Positions 25,615 through 34,917 of a stretch of DNA of 64,000 bases are shown piece after piece. The translations under genes and the position numbers were made by a program. The DNA is from Paraburkholderia podalyriae (GTDB taxonomy: Bacteria > Pseudomonadota > Gammaproteobacteria > Burkholderiales > Burkholderiaceae): the NCBI RefSeq assembly GCF_014397785.1, contig NZ_VZQQ01000027.1, forward strand, positions 29,376 through 93,375. Reading direction: 5' to 3'. Below the pieces are notes generated by a model, which had not been told where the DNA came from, made no database searches, and worked only from the letters and a program-made list of their open reading frames with translations. Every line of letters starts with the position of its first letter. The first letter of the stretch is position 1.

Positions 25615-25795
25615 ATGCCTCGCTCCTGTTGTCATATTTACGTGCGCGCGTGCTGCAATTGCAACGCGCCCGCACAAGGGCGCTGCGCAAGCCGCGCCGG
25701 TGCGGCGTCGGCCTGCGTCAGTGACGAAAGGGGTGCAAGAAGTGCGCCCGGCGACGGGGCGCAATGCATTCGCTTGACCGGAAGGCGCTGGAATA

Positions 25796-26479
25796 TCATC
25801 GCCGGCGCCTGAAATTGATGCCGACGAACACGGCCAGCAGCATCAGAAACCCGCCGAACAGCAGCGCGGAATTGACGAGCACCTGGCGCAGCCCGAGCGT
25901 GTCGACATCGATGAACGGATACGGATAAAAGTCCGACAGGCTGCCGCGCCAGAACGTGATGCCGAGATAGGCGAGTGGATAGACGAGCCACAGCAGACCG
26001 TGGCGCAACCGCAAATGAAAGCGCGGCACGAACAGCACCCAGTACAGCGCGGCGAGCATGGGCAGCACACTGTGCAGCGACTCGTTGAGCAGGCGCCGGT
26101 AGGGCGACAGCGGCCACAGTCCGCGCAACAGCACGTTGTACGCAATGCCGACGAACACCATGTACGCGACCACCGCGGTCACGACGGTCGGCTGCCGGAG
26201 AAAGCGCACGAGCGGCGAGCGGTGCTTCCGCAGTGCGATGCAGGTGAAGCAGAGCGCGCTGGCGAGCACCGTCAGATTGGTCAGGTAGCTGCTCATGCGC
26301 GCAAGCGCGTCGAATACGGTGAGCCCGCGCGCGAGCGTGCGATCGATCGTCAGGTCGGCTTGCCCGAGGATCGCCATCCATGCGATCAGCGCAATCAGCG
26401 CCGCCAACGTCAGCGACGACAGACTGGGTGTATGCAGCGGCAGTTCGGGCTCGCGCTGCGGAACGAGCGTAGGGCGCAT
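25796..26479 (-). CDS. Pr6Pr-family integral membrane protein
   Basis: 227-residue inner-membrane protein with about six transmembrane segments. The pattern, including SSYLTNLTVLASALCF and FYPYPFIDVDTLG, matches the Pr6Pr family (FAR-17a/AIG1-like). No enzymatic function is settled for bacterial members. The start at 26479 is the first ATG. It is divergent from the DUF2252 gene. Confidence 0.82.
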   Translation of the reverse strand: MRPTLVPQREPELPLHTPSLSSLTLAALIALIAWMAILGQADLTIDRTLARGLTVFDALARMSSYLTNLTVLASALCFTCIALRKHRSPLVRFLRQPTVVTAVVAYMVFVGIAYNVLLRGLWPLSPYRRLLNESLHSVLPMLAALYWVLFVPRFHLRLRHGLLWLVYPLAYLGITFWRGSLSDFYPYPFIDVDTLGLRQVLVNSALLFGGFLMLLAVFVGINFRRRR

Positions 26480-26767
26480 GCGCTCGATTCTACGCGCGGC
26501 TGCACGCCTTTCGCGCCCAGGCGAGCCGGGGTGGCGAAAATACTACGGTGTACTACGGGAGCCGAAAGCGGGCTAGATAGCAGTCTGCCTGCGGCGGCTT
26601 TTCGCCGTGCATGTCGCCCTGCACGACGCTCGGGCCGCGCGGCGACCGTGCGTTCGTGGCCACCGACCCGCTATGATCGCGACTGCGCGCCCGATTTCCT
26701 ACGACGCTATGCGCGCGAAGCAGTCTCTGTCATCGCCGCTTGAAGAACCGCAAAACGGAGAAGAAGC

Positions 26768-28180
26768 ATGAAAGCCAGCACCATTGCCGAACGGGAAGCG
26801 CGCGGCCGCGCCGCGCGCGAGCATTCGAAACGCTCGAGCCATCGGGCGCTCGGCGAGTTGCACCGCAACCCGATCGAGCTGCTGAAACAAAGCAGCGCGG
26901 GGCGCGTCGAAAATCTGGTGCCGCTGCGCTATGGCCGCATGGCGGCCTCGCCGTTCGCGTTCTTTCGCGGCAGCGCGATTCTGCAGGCGCACGATCTGAG
27001 CAAGGTGCATGACACAGGCCTCAGCATGCCGATCTGCGGGGACGGCCATCTAATGAATTTCGGCGGCTTCGCGACGCCCGAGCGGCAACTGGTCTTCGAC
27101 CTGAACAACTTCGACGAAGTCTCGATCGGTCCGTTCGAATGGGACCTCAAACGCCTGTGCGCGAGCTTCGTCGTGGCCGCGCGTCAGATGCGCCTGAGCC
27201 GTGGCACCGCCGAAAGCCTCGTGATGACCGTGGTCGGCTCGTATCGCGATCGCGTCGCGCAATACGCGCAGCTCGGCGCGCTCGACCTGTGGTACGACCG
27301 CATCACGTTCGACCGCATGACCGAGGTCGCACTGACGCCCGAGCGCCGGCGCGCGGTGCGGCGCGGCATGGAAAAGGCCGCGAGCCGCACGCATGAAAGC
27401 CTGCTGGAAAAAATGGCCTCGTTCGACGGCAATCGCTGGACGATCCACGACGTGCCGCCCGCGCTGTTTCACGTGCTCGGTGCGAACACGCTGTTGACGG
27501 CCGAGGAAACCGAAACCTACCGGACCGGCAATGTCGAAAGAATGGTCGAGCATGTGTGGGACGAGTACCGCAAGACGATGTCGCACGACCGGCGCGAGCT
27601 GCTCGATCACTTCACGAGGCACGACGTCGTGTTCAGGGTGGTCGGCGTCGGCAGTGTCGGCACGCGTTGTCTCGTCGTGCTGCTCGTCGATCACATGGGC
27701 AAGCCGCTGTTCCTGCAGTTGAAGGAGGCGCGGCCCTCGGTCATCGCGCAGTTCTACAAGTCGCCGGCGGTCAAGCATCAGGGCGAGCGCGTCGTGCAAG
27801 GACAGCGCATGCTGCAGGCCGCAAGCGATATCTTCCTCGGTTGGGGGACCGGGCCGCTCGGGCGGCATTTCTATTTCCGCCAGCTGCGCGACATGAAGCT
27901 GTCGGCGAATGTCGAGCTGTTCGACAGCGATCTGCTCGACGGCTATGCGCGGCTATGCGGCTGGATGATGGCACGCGCGCATGCGAAGGCGAGCGGTCAG
28001 GCGATCGAGATCAGCTCGTACATCGGCCGCGGCGATCAGTTCGCCGAAGCGCTGAACGGCTACGCGAGCGCCTACGCGGATCAGGTCGAGCGCGACTACG
28101 ACGTGTTCATCAAAGCGTGCCGCAGCGGCCAGCTCGAAGCGCGCACCGACGAGGACATCGCGGCGGATTTTCGCATGTAG
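26768..28180 (+). CDS. DUF2252 domain protein
   Basis: 470-residue cytosolic protein covering the full DUF2252 family, which is distantly kinase-like. Diagnostic stretches are FFRGSAILQAHDL, CGDGHLMNFGGFATPERQLVFDLNNFDE and LKEARPSVIAQFY. The function of the family is unknown; a phosphotransferase role is inferred only from fold predictions. An AACGGAGAAGAAGC ribosome site precedes the ATG. Confidence 0.88.
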   Translation: MKASTIAEREARGRAAREHSKRSSHRALGELHRNPIELLKQSSAGRVENLVPLRYGRMAASPFAFFRGSAILQAHDLSKVHDTGLSMPICGDGHLMNFGGFATPERQLVFDLNNFDEVSIGPFEWDLKRLCASFVVAARQMRLSRGTAESLVMTVVGSYRDRVAQYAQLGALDLWYDRITFDRMTEVALTPERRRAVRRGMEKAASRTHESLLEKMASFDGNRWTIHDVPPALFHVLGANTLLTAEETETYRTGNVERMVEHVWDEYRKTMSHDRRELLDHFTRHDVVFRVVGVGSVGTRCLVVLLVDHMGKPLFLQLKEARPSVIAQFYKSPAVKHQGERVVQGQRMLQAASDIFLGWGTGPLGRHFYFRQLRDMKLSANVELFDSDLLDGYARLCGWMMARAHAKASGQAIEISSYIGRGDQFAEALNGYASAYADQVERDYDVFIKACRSGQLEARTDEDIAADFRM

Positions 28181-28198
28181 CGCTGATGCGTGCGTCGT

Positions 28199-28220
28199 GT
28201 GACCGCACGTGCGCGGTCAC
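28199..28220. terminator. Short stem-loop between convergent genes
   Basis: Perfect eight-base stem GTGACCGC/GCGGTCAC overlapping the end of the polysaccharide deacetylase gene and 19 bases after the DUF2252 stop. No T-tract follows. Confidence 0.35.
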
Positions 28221-29050
28221 GCGTCGACGCGCGCCTCGCGCAGCGTGACGAAACGCAGATGCCGCTCGCGCGCCGCTTCGATCACGCTCGGCAGCACCGC
28301 GAGAATCAGCGGCTGGCCTGCGATGGTCAGCGCGGCGTTGCCATCGTGCAGCAACAGGATGTCGCGCGCGGCGAGGCCATCGAGCAAACGTCGCGCGACC
28401 ACGTGAGGGTTGCGCTCGCGCGTATCGTAGCCGCGTCGCGTCCAGGCCGCGAGACGCAGATCGAGCTTGCGCAGCACCGGCTCCAGAAACAGGTTGCGCA
28501 GGCCCGCGGGCGCACGGAAGAACATCGGCCGCGCGCCGCTGACGGTTTCGAGCGTGCGCTGGGCGGCGGCGATCTCGCGCGTCAACGCGCGCGGAAACGT
28601 GATCGAAAACGTATGCACGTGCCGTTGCGAATGATTTTCGAGCGCATGCCCACGAGCGACGATCTCGCGCGCGAGCTGCGGATAACGCTCGACTATCGAG
28701 CCGATGCAGAAGAACGTCGCGCGCACGTCGAACGCGTCGAGCAGATCGAGCACTTGCGGCGTGACGACGGGATCGGGGCCGTCGTCGATGGTAAGCGCGA
28801 TCGCATCCGCGTTGCACGGGCTCGCGGGCAGGCGGGTCCAGTTGGGTCCGAGCAGCGTCGTGCGCGGCAACAGCCCGGTGATCGTGAAGAGCGCGTGGTT
28901 CGCGACGATCGCGGCGAGCCACCACGGCCACGCGGCCGGCGCGACAGCCAGGCCGATCAGCACGATCACGTGCCAGCCGATCGTGCCGTTCAGCAGTGCG
29001 GAGTTGCGGCTACGCGGCCAGCGGCGCAGCGGGTTCGGGCATTCATTCAT
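28217..29050 (-). CDS. Polysaccharide deacetylase (NodB homology)
   Basis: 277-residue protein. A hydrophobic N-terminal region (about residues 22-58, two helices) is followed by a NodB-type deacetylase domain. Metal motifs are TIDDGPDP (catalytic base and metal Asp) and HSQRH with the two zinc histidines; a downstream RAPAGLRN and LLLHDG complete the active site. It likely deacetylates N-acetyl groups on a cell-surface glycan from the membrane. A GGAAGC ribosome site supports the start at 29050. Confidence 0.87.
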   Translation of the reverse strand: MNECPNPLRRWPRSRNSALLNGTIGWHVIVLIGLAVAPAAWPWWLAAIVANHALFTITGLLPRTTLLGPNWTRLPASPCNADAIALTIDDGPDPVVTPQVLDLLDAFDVRATFFCIGSIVERYPQLAREIVARGHALENHSQRHVHTFSITFPRALTREIAAAQRTLETVSGARPMFFRAPAGLRNLFLEPVLRKLDLRLAAWTRRGYDTRERNPHVVARRLLDGLAARDILLLHDGNAALTIAGQPLILAVLPSVIEAARERHLRFVTLREARVDA

Positions 29051-29267
29051 CAAACGTGCTTCCGGTACGCCTTCTTCCGTCCCGGGAAGGCTGTGAATCT
29101 TGCGCGATGCGCCAGCGCGAACGATACCACCGTTGCGGTCGTCGACGTGTCGGGTTCGGCGCTGACGTACTCGCTGAAAGCGCGCTGAAAGCGCGCTGAA
29201 AGACGTCGCGCGGTTTGCGATCGCTGATTCGCTGTTGTATGGTGCCGGGCACAACAGGAGATGCGTG

Positions 29268-30032
29268 ATGTCGGAAACAGCAAACGGAAAAGTGGCACTG
29301 GTAACGGGCGCAGGCAGCGGCATCGGCCGCGCGTGCGCACTGACGCTCGCGGAGCACGGCTATAGCGTGGTGCTCGCCGGACGCCGGCAGGCCCCGCTCG
29401 ATGCACTCGCGCAGGAAGCCCAGGCGCTGCGCGGCGACGCGCTTGCGGTATCGTGCGACGTGACCGACGCGGACAGCGTCGCCGCGTTGTTCGACACGAT
29501 CCGCGCGCGCTTCGGGCGGCTCGACGTGCTGTTCAACAACGCGGGACGCAACGGCTCGCCCGTCGATCTGGACGAAGTGAGCATCGACGAATGGCGCTCG
29601 ATCGTCGACACCAATCTGAACGGCGTATTCCTGTGCGCGCGCGCGGCCTTCGGCTTGATGAAGACGCAAAACCCGCGCGGTGGACGCATCATCAACAACG
29701 GCTCGATTTCCGCGCACGCGCCGCGCCCGAACAGCGCCGCGTACACGGCGACCAAACACGCGATTACCGGACTCACGAAAGCGGTGTCGCTCGACGGGCG
29801 CAAATACGACATCGTGTGCGGGCAGATCGACATCGGCAACGCGGCGACCGAGATGGCCGCGCGAATGGCGCGCGGTGTGCCCCAGGCGAACGGCGAAATC
29901 GCGATCGAGCCGCTGATGGACGTGCAGCACGTCGCCGACGCGGTGCTGCACATGGCGAACCTGCCGCTGTCGGCGAATGTCCAGTTCATGACGATCATGG
30001 CGAGCAAGATGCCGTTCGTCGGGCGCGGTTGA
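29268..30032 (+). CDS. Short-chain dehydrogenase/reductase
   Basis: 254-residue classical SDR. The cofactor motif TGAGSGIGRA lies near residue 15, followed by the NNAG motif and the active-site YTATK. It oxidises or reduces a hydroxyl/keto substrate with NAD(P). Context gives no substrate. An ACAGGAGATGCGTG ribosome site fixes the start at 29268 rather than the upstream ATG at 29239. Confidence 0.92.
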   Translation: MSETANGKVALVTGAGSGIGRACALTLAEHGYSVVLAGRRQAPLDALAQEAQALRGDALAVSCDVTDADSVAALFDTIRARFGRLDVLFNNAGRNGSPVDLDEVSIDEWRSIVDTNLNGVFLCARAAFGLMKTQNPRGGRIINNGSISAHAPRPNSAAYTATKHAITGLTKAVSLDGRKYDIVCGQIDIGNAATEMAARMARGVPQANGEIAIEPLMDVQHVADAVLHMANLPLSANVQFMTIMASKMPFVGRG

Positions 30033-30131
30033 GCGAAGTGCCGCACCACGCGGCGAGCGGCGGGGAGCGGGGTGCGCGCGTTCAACTTATACTGGGCGCT
30101 CCGCCGTCGTTCCACGCAGAAGCCACCCGCC

Positions 30132-30407
30132 GTGCCCCGAGCCACACCCAGCGACGATCCGCCGCCGCAGCCGCCCGCGCGGCCCGATCTCGACGACTGC
30201 TGTCATAGCGGCTGCACGCAGTGTGTATTCGATCTCTACGACGAAGCGCTCGAGCGCTACGAGCTCGCGCTGGCTGCGTGGCACAAGCGGCAGGCGCGGA
30301 ATGCCCGGCCAGCGCGGCGACCGGACACGCAGGGCGCGAAGTCGAAGCCGCAGGCCGATGCGTCCCACGCGGCACCATCGCGCGGCAACCCGCGGTCCCG
30401 CCGCTGA
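30132..30407 (+). CDS. Oxidoreductase-like N-terminal domain protein
   Basis: About 91 residues from a GTG at 30132. A GTG at 30072 in the same frame is possible but would start inside a promoter-like TTATACT stretch. The domain is the short cysteine-rich module PRPDLDDCCHSGCTQCVFDLYDEAL, known as oxidoreductase-like N-terminal (PF09791) and common in small bacterial proteins. It has Cys pairs suited to metal or redox binding. It ends 29 bases before cobB and is likely co-transcribed with it. Confidence 0.6.
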   Translation: MPRATPSDDPPPQPPARPDLDDCCHSGCTQCVFDLYDEALERYELALAAWHKRQARNARPARRPDTQGAKSKPQADASHAAPSRGNPRSRR

Positions 30408-30436
30408 TTCGCGCCGGATCTTCCACCGTCCCCGTC

Positions 30437-31306
30437 ATGACCGACCTTCAGCTCACGCCGACCGAACCCCTGGACGACCCGCACACGCTCGACGATCTGC
30501 ATCGCTTCGTACAGCGTCATCCGCGCCTGTTCGTGCTGACCGGCGCGGGCATCAGCACCGACTCCGGCATTCCCGGCTATCGCGACGACAACGGCGCATG
30601 GAAGCGCTCGCCGCCGATCACGCTGCAGGAATTCCTCGGCGCGCTCGCGATGCGTCAGCGCTACTGGGCGCGCAGCATGGTCGGCTGGCCGCTCGTCGCG
30701 CGCGCGCAGCCCAATGCCGCGCATGTCGCGCTCGCGCGGCTCGAAGCGGCCGGTCACGTGCCGACGCTGGTCACGCAGAACGTCGACGGCCTGCATCAGC
30801 GCGCGGGCAGCCGCGACGTCATCGAGCTGCATGGCGGTATCGACGGCGTGAGCTGTCTCGACTGCGGCATGCAGCAGTCGCGCGCGACGATCCAGCAGAC
30901 GCTCGAGGCCGATAACCCCGCGCTGCTCGACGTCACGGCCGAAGCCGCCGCCGATGGCGACGCGCATCTGGAGTGGCACGATCTCGGCGGCTTTCGCGTG
31001 CCGGCATGCTCGAACTGCGGCGGCCTGCTGAAGCCGTCGGTGGTGTTTTTCGGCGAGAACGTGCCGAAGCCGCGCGTCGAAGCGGCGTCGCTTGCGCTCG
31101 ATGCAGCCGACGCGGTGCTCGTGGCCGGCTCGTCGCTGATGGTGTATTCCGGCTACCGCTTCTGCGTGTGGGCGCAGCGCCAGGGCAAGCCGATCGCGGC
31201 GATCAACCTCGGCCGCACGCGCGCCGATCCGCTGCTGTCGCTGAAAGTGGCCGCGCCGTGCGGCGATACGTTGAGCGCGCTCGCCGGTCTGCTGGCTGGC
31301 GATTGA
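30437..31306 (+). CDS. cobB: NAD-dependent protein deacylase, sirtuin family
   Basis: 289-residue SIR2 enzyme. The NAD-binding motif GAGISTDSGIPGYRD is near residue 36. The catalytic motif TQNVDGLHQR is followed by the catalytic histidine in the HGG stretch, and a zinc module has two Cys pairs (CLDC and CSNC). It removes acyl groups from lysines using NAD. The ATG at 30437 is the first plausible start; upstream frame extension overlaps the previous gene. It is followed by a tiny coupled frame and a DUF938 methyltransferase. Confidence 0.9.
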   Translation: MTDLQLTPTEPLDDPHTLDDLHRFVQRHPRLFVLTGAGISTDSGIPGYRDDNGAWKRSPPITLQEFLGALAMRQRYWARSMVGWPLVARAQPNAAHVALARLEAAGHVPTLVTQNVDGLHQRAGSRDVIELHGGIDGVSCLDCGMQQSRATIQQTLEADNPALLDVTAEAAADGDAHLEWHDLGGFRVPACSNCGGLLKPSVVFFGENVPKPRVEAASLALDAADAVLVAGSSLMVYSGYRFCVWAQRQGKPIAAINLGRTRADPLLSLKVAAPCGDTLSALAGLLAGD

Positions 31307-31352
31307 AAATGACTACTCCGCGCGAATCACCATCGAAATTTCAGGAACGTCC

Positions 31353-31421
31353 ATGCTGACGACGATCGAACAGCTCGAAGCCAACGTGAAACGCAACAGG
31401 AAAGCGCAAGGCCGACCATGA
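31353..31421 (+). CDS. Possible 22-residue coupled small protein
   Basis: A 23-codon frame (product MLTTIEQLEANVKRNRKAQG plus two residues) with CAGGAACGTCC upstream. Its TGA overlaps the ATG of the methyltransferase as ATGA. Such overlap is typical of translational coupling. The composition is basic and helical. It may be a real microprotein, or only a device to reload ribosomes for the next gene. Confidence 0.35.
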   Translation: MLTTIEQLEANVKRNRKAQGRP

Positions 31422-32026
31422 CCGACGCCCGCCAACATTCGCCATCCGCCGAACGCAATCGCGAACCGATCCTCGCCGTGCTGCGCGCTGCGCTGCCGGC
31501 GAGCGGCCGCGTGCTCGAAATCGCGAGCGGCACCGGTGAGCACGCGATCTGCTTCGCTGGCGCGCTGCCCGGCCTCGACTGGCAGCCGAGCGATGCGGAT
31601 CTGGAGGCGCGCGCCTCGATTGCCGCGTGGACCGCGCACGCGGGGCTCGCGAACGTGCGCGCGCCGCTCGCGCTCGATGTGCATCAGCCCGACTGGGGCG
31701 TCGATGCGCTCGACGCAGTGGTCTGCATCAACATGATCCACATTTCGCCGTGGAGCGCGGCGCAGGCATTGTTCGACGGCGCCGGGCGGCGGCTCGTCGA
31801 CGGCGGCGTGCTGTATCTGTACGGACCTTACCGGCGCGGCGGCGCGCATACGGCGCCGAGCAACGAAGCGTTCGATCAGTGGTTGAAGAGTCGCGATCCG
31901 GAATGGGGCGTGCGCGACATGGAAGCGGTGGTCGCGCTCGGCGACGCGGCGGGACTCACGTGCGAACAGGTAGTCTCGATGCCCGCGAACAATTTCAGTC
32001 TGGTATTCACGAAGCGGGCAGGGTAG
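31418..32026 (+). CDS. DUF938 class I SAM-dependent methyltransferase
   Basis: 202-residue protein of the DUF938 family with a Rossmann-type methyltransferase fold. The SAM motif is VLEIASGTGEH near residue 34, followed by a D-x-D-like SDAD stretch. Its substrate is unknown. It sits 111 bases after cobB with a tiny coupled frame between. Confidence 0.85.
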   Translation: MTDARQHSPSAERNREPILAVLRAALPASGRVLEIASGTGEHAICFAGALPGLDWQPSDADLEARASIAAWTAHAGLANVRAPLALDVHQPDWGVDALDAVVCINMIHISPWSAAQALFDGAGRRLVDGGVLYLYGPYRRGGAHTAPSNEAFDQWLKSRDPEWGVRDMEAVVALGDAAGLTCEQVVSMPANNFSLVFTKRAG

Positions 32027-32284
32027 CGGGTAGATCGACGGGACGCACATTCGTCCATGCCTTCCGCCAAACCTCAGCCCGCTCCAGGAGCGAACCCGCC
32101 GCGCGCGCGCCGACGCGCGCACAATATCGGTCGTCGCGGGCCAACCGGAGTACTGCACGAGCAGCTGGCGTCCTTGCCCGCCACCGAGCGGCAAGCGCGC
32201 ATTTCTTTTATCCTTTCACCCTCGCCGCCGCGCCAGTGTTTTTGCAGCGGCGGCACGACATTTTTTGGACTCTGGAGAATTCAA

Positions 32285-33694
32285 ATGAGCAAACAGGCAA
32301 TCGGCGTGGTGGGGCTGGCGGTCATGGGCCGCAATCTGGCGCTCAACATCGAGAGCCGCGGCCACGCGGTGTCGGTGTACAACCGTAGCCGTGCGAAAAC
32401 CGACGAACTCATCGCCGAATTTCCGGACCGCAAACTGGTGCCGGCTTTCACGCTGGAAGAATTCGTCGACTCGCTCGAAAAGCCGCGCCGCATTCTGATG
32501 ATGGTCAAGGCCGGCGAGCCGACCGACGCGACCATTGCCTCGCTCAAGCCACTGCTCGATCAAGGCGACATCCTGATCGACGGCGGCAACACACCTTTCA
32601 CCGACACGATCCGCCGCAACCAGGAACTCGCGAAGGCGGGTCTGCATTTCATCGGCACCGGCGTGTCGGGCGGCGAGGAAGGCGCGCTGAAAGGCCCGTC
32701 GATCATGCCGGGCGGCCCGCGCGACGCGTACGACCTCGTCGCGCCGATCCTCACCGAGATCGCCGCGAAGGCGCCGGACGGCGAGCCCTGCGTCGCGTAC
32801 ATGGGACCGGACGGCGCGGGCCACTTCGTGAAGATGGTGCACAACGGCATCGAGTACGGCGACATGCAGCTGATCGCCGAAAGCTACGCGGTGTTGAAGC
32901 AGGTCGTCGGCTTGTCGAACGAGGAACTCGGCAAGGTGTACACCGAATGGAACCAGGGCGAACTCGACAGCTACCTGATCGAAATCACGTCCAGAATCTT
33001 CGGCAAGAAGGACGACGAAACCGGCAAGGATCTGGTCGACGTGATCCTCGACCGTGCCGCGCAGAAGGGCACGGGCAAGTGGACCAGCCAGAACGCGCTC
33101 GACCTCGGCGCGCCGCTGCCGCTGATCACCGAGGCGGTGTTCGCGCGTGTGCTGTCGTCGCTGAAGACGCAGCGCGTGGCCGCGAGCAAGGTGCTCGAAG
33201 GACCGCAGGGTAAGCCGCTCGAAGGCGCGAAGGAGGCGTTCATCGAATCGGTGCGCCGCGCGCTGTACTTCAGCAAGGTGATCTCGTACGCGCAGGGCTT
33301 CGCGCAACTGCGCGCTGCATCGGAAGAGTACAAGTGGGATCTCGACTACGGCACGATCGCGAAGATCTTCCGCGCGGGCTGTATCATCCGCGCGCGCTTC
33401 CTGCAGAAAATCACCGACGCCTACTCGAAGGACAAGGCGCTAGCAAACCTGCTGCTCGATCCGTACTTCCGCGACATCGCGAAGAACTACCAGGCGGCGC
33501 TGCGCGAGGTCGTGGTGGCCGCGGTCAACGCGGGTGTGCCGGTGCCGGCGTTCGCGTCGGCGATCGCATATTTCGACGCCTACCGCTCCGAGCGTCTGCC
33601 GGCGAACCTCGTGCAGGCGCAGCGCGACTTCTTCGGCGCGCATACGTTCGAACGCATCGACAAGCCGGGCAGCTTCCACGCACAGTGGAGTTGA
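32285..33694 (+). CDS. gnd: 6-phosphogluconate dehydrogenase, decarboxylating
   Basis: 469-residue pentose-phosphate pathway enzyme that converts 6-phosphogluconate to ribulose 5-phosphate, CO2 and NADPH. The NADP motif is GLAVMGRNLALNI at the N-terminus; the substrate-binding signature IGTGVSGGEEGALKGPSIMPGG is visible, with the catalytic Lys in HFVKMVHNGIEYGD. Length and N-terminus match the long homodimeric (GndA) class. CTGGAG is the ribosome site. Its gene is closed by a strong terminator. Confidence 0.96.
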   Translation: MSKQAIGVVGLAVMGRNLALNIESRGHAVSVYNRSRAKTDELIAEFPDRKLVPAFTLEEFVDSLEKPRRILMMVKAGEPTDATIASLKPLLDQGDILIDGGNTPFTDTIRRNQELAKAGLHFIGTGVSGGEEGALKGPSIMPGGPRDAYDLVAPILTEIAAKAPDGEPCVAYMGPDGAGHFVKMVHNGIEYGDMQLIAESYAVLKQVVGLSNEELGKVYTEWNQGELDSYLIEITSRIFGKKDDETGKDLVDVILDRAAQKGTGKWTSQNALDLGAPLPLITEAVFARVLSSLKTQRVAASKVLEGPQGKPLEGAKEAFIESVRRALYFSKVISYAQGFAQLRAASEEYKWDLDYGTIAKIFRAGCIIRARFLQKITDAYSKDKALANLLLDPYFRDIAKNYQAALREVVVAAVNAGVPVPAFASAIAYFDAYRSERLPANLVQAQRDFFGAHTFERIDKPGSFHAQWS

Positions 33695-33704
33695 GCGTTT
33701 GATC

Positions 33705-33750
33705 AAACGGCCCGGCGTGCCATGGTGGTAGGCGCGCCGGGCCGTTTATT
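33705..33750 (+). terminator. Intrinsic terminator after gnd
   Basis: Thirteen-base perfect stem AAACGGCCCGGCG with its complement and a T-rich tail (TTTATT), 11 bases after the gnd stop. Confidence 0.85.
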
Positions 33751-33781
33751 GCGGCAAGAGCAATAGAGTTTCATCGAATTA

Positions 33782-33798
33782 AGGGTTTACCCTAGGGT
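33782..33798. promoter_or_regulatory. Overlapping AGGGT/ACCCT palindromes upstream of DUF4148 gene
   Basis: The stretch AGGGTTTACCCTAGGGT contains two overlapping palindromes (AGGGT-TT-ACCCT and ACCCTAGGGT), 88 to 104 bases before the DUF4148 start. This is operator-like, but the regulator is unknown. Confidence 0.4.
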
Positions 33799-33885
33799 CG
33801 TGACACCTCTAAACTTGTTTTCAATCGCTGAGGGAAAGCAGATACCCCAAAGCGCACCACACAACAAGACCTTTGGAGGTTAATC

Positions 33886-34212
33886 ATGAAGACTCTGATT
33901 TCCGCAGTTGCCATCGCCGCCGCCCTCGTTGTTCCGGTCGCTTCGTTCGCTCAAGCCAGCCAGCCGGTGACGCGCGCCCAGGTTCGCGCTGAACTGGTTC
34001 AACTCGAAAAGGCCGGCTACAACCCAACCAGCGACTACGCGAACTACCCGGCGAACATCCAGGCAGCGCAAGCTCGCGTCGATGCGCAACACGGCACGGC
34101 CAACGCGGCAAACACCAGCGGCTACGGCGCTCCGGCTGTCGGCACGTCGCAAGCGGGCCACGCTGTCCTTCCGGCGAAGGCCGACCGCAACTCGGTGTAC
34201 TTCGGCAACTAA
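33886..34212 (+). CDS. DUF4148 family periplasmic protein
   Basis: 108-residue exported protein. The signal peptide MKTLISAVAIAAALVVPVASFAQA has a predicted cut after residue 22 (SFA-QA), followed by the DUF4148 core TRAQVRAELVQLEKAGYNP. The remainder is low-complexity, Ala/Gly/Asn-rich. The family is widespread in Burkholderia, of unknown function and often multicopy. The TTGGAGG ribosome site is strong. Confidence 0.9.
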   Translation: MKTLISAVAIAAALVVPVASFAQASQPVTRAQVRAELVQLEKAGYNPTSDYANYPANIQAAQARVDAQHGTANAANTSGYGAPAVGTSQAGHAVLPAKADRNSVYFGN

Positions 34213-34299
34213 TCGCAGTAGAAGTGTGCAGGTGCTTGGGTAGTCGTAGTCTGCAGTGGACGCCGCGTCGTGCAATAGCGCGAATGCGGCGGGCAAGAA

Positions 34300-34334
34300 A
34301 AAACGCCATCCAGTTCGATCGGATGGCGTTTTGT
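34300..34334. terminator. Bidirectional terminator between convergent genes
   Basis: Twelve-base stem AAAACGCCATCC with nine-base loop and its complement ending TTTT, followed by GTCG. It suits the DUF4148 gene (+) and the hypothetical gene at 34366-34686 (-). Confidence 0.85.
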
Positions 34335-34365
34335 CGTGTGCGTCCCACTGTGCGGCAAGTTCGCG

Positions 34366-34686
34366 TCAATGCAGCGTTCGCTGCCGCCGGCCGATGTCAT
34401 CGAACAGCGCACGGCTAGGCTCCAGCGCGAGCAGCCACGATTCGTCATAGCCGCTCAGGTTGTCGAGCGCTTCGCGCAGCCGCTCGATCGCCACCGCGGG
34501 CAGTTCGACGCTCGCCTCGACGCCGCTCGACAACCCCGCGATGCTCGCCAGTTGCACGAGCGCATCAGCGGCCTCGGCGACATCGGCGGCGAAAACCAGA
34601 TGCGTGTTCAGCAGTTCGACGAGGCCCGCAGACGCCGCCACATCGTCGACGTTGAGTTGCACGGCCAGAAAGGTGGCTTTATTCAT
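34366..34686 (-). CDS. Hypothetical protein
   Basis: 106-residue protein, acidic and helical (AAASAGLVELLNTHLVFAADV-type runs, many Ala and Val), with no signal peptide. The start at 34686 is fixed by GGGAGGAATCG. No family recognised. It is convergent with the DUF4148 gene across a shared terminator. Confidence 0.7.
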   Translation of the reverse strand: MNKATFLAVQLNVDDVAASAGLVELLNTHLVFAADVAEAADALVQLASIAGLSSGVEASVELPAVAIERLREALDNLSGYDESWLLALEPSRALFDDIGRRQRTLH

Positions 34687-34917
34687 CTTCGATTCCTCCC
34701 AGAATCCCGACGTTGTCTTGAGCTGCCCCGCGCGACTTGACTGAGTATAGGCGATGGCCGATCGCCTGCCATCACCCGACCAATCGGCCACGGCGGCTTG
34801 CTTGCGAGGTCACGCGGGCCGCGCGACCTATAATAGGGCCAGCCGCTCCAGCGCCGCCGCCCGTGGGCAGACGGCGCTGGCCGCGTGGTTCGCGCGCTTG
34901 CCAATTGCTCATCGACC

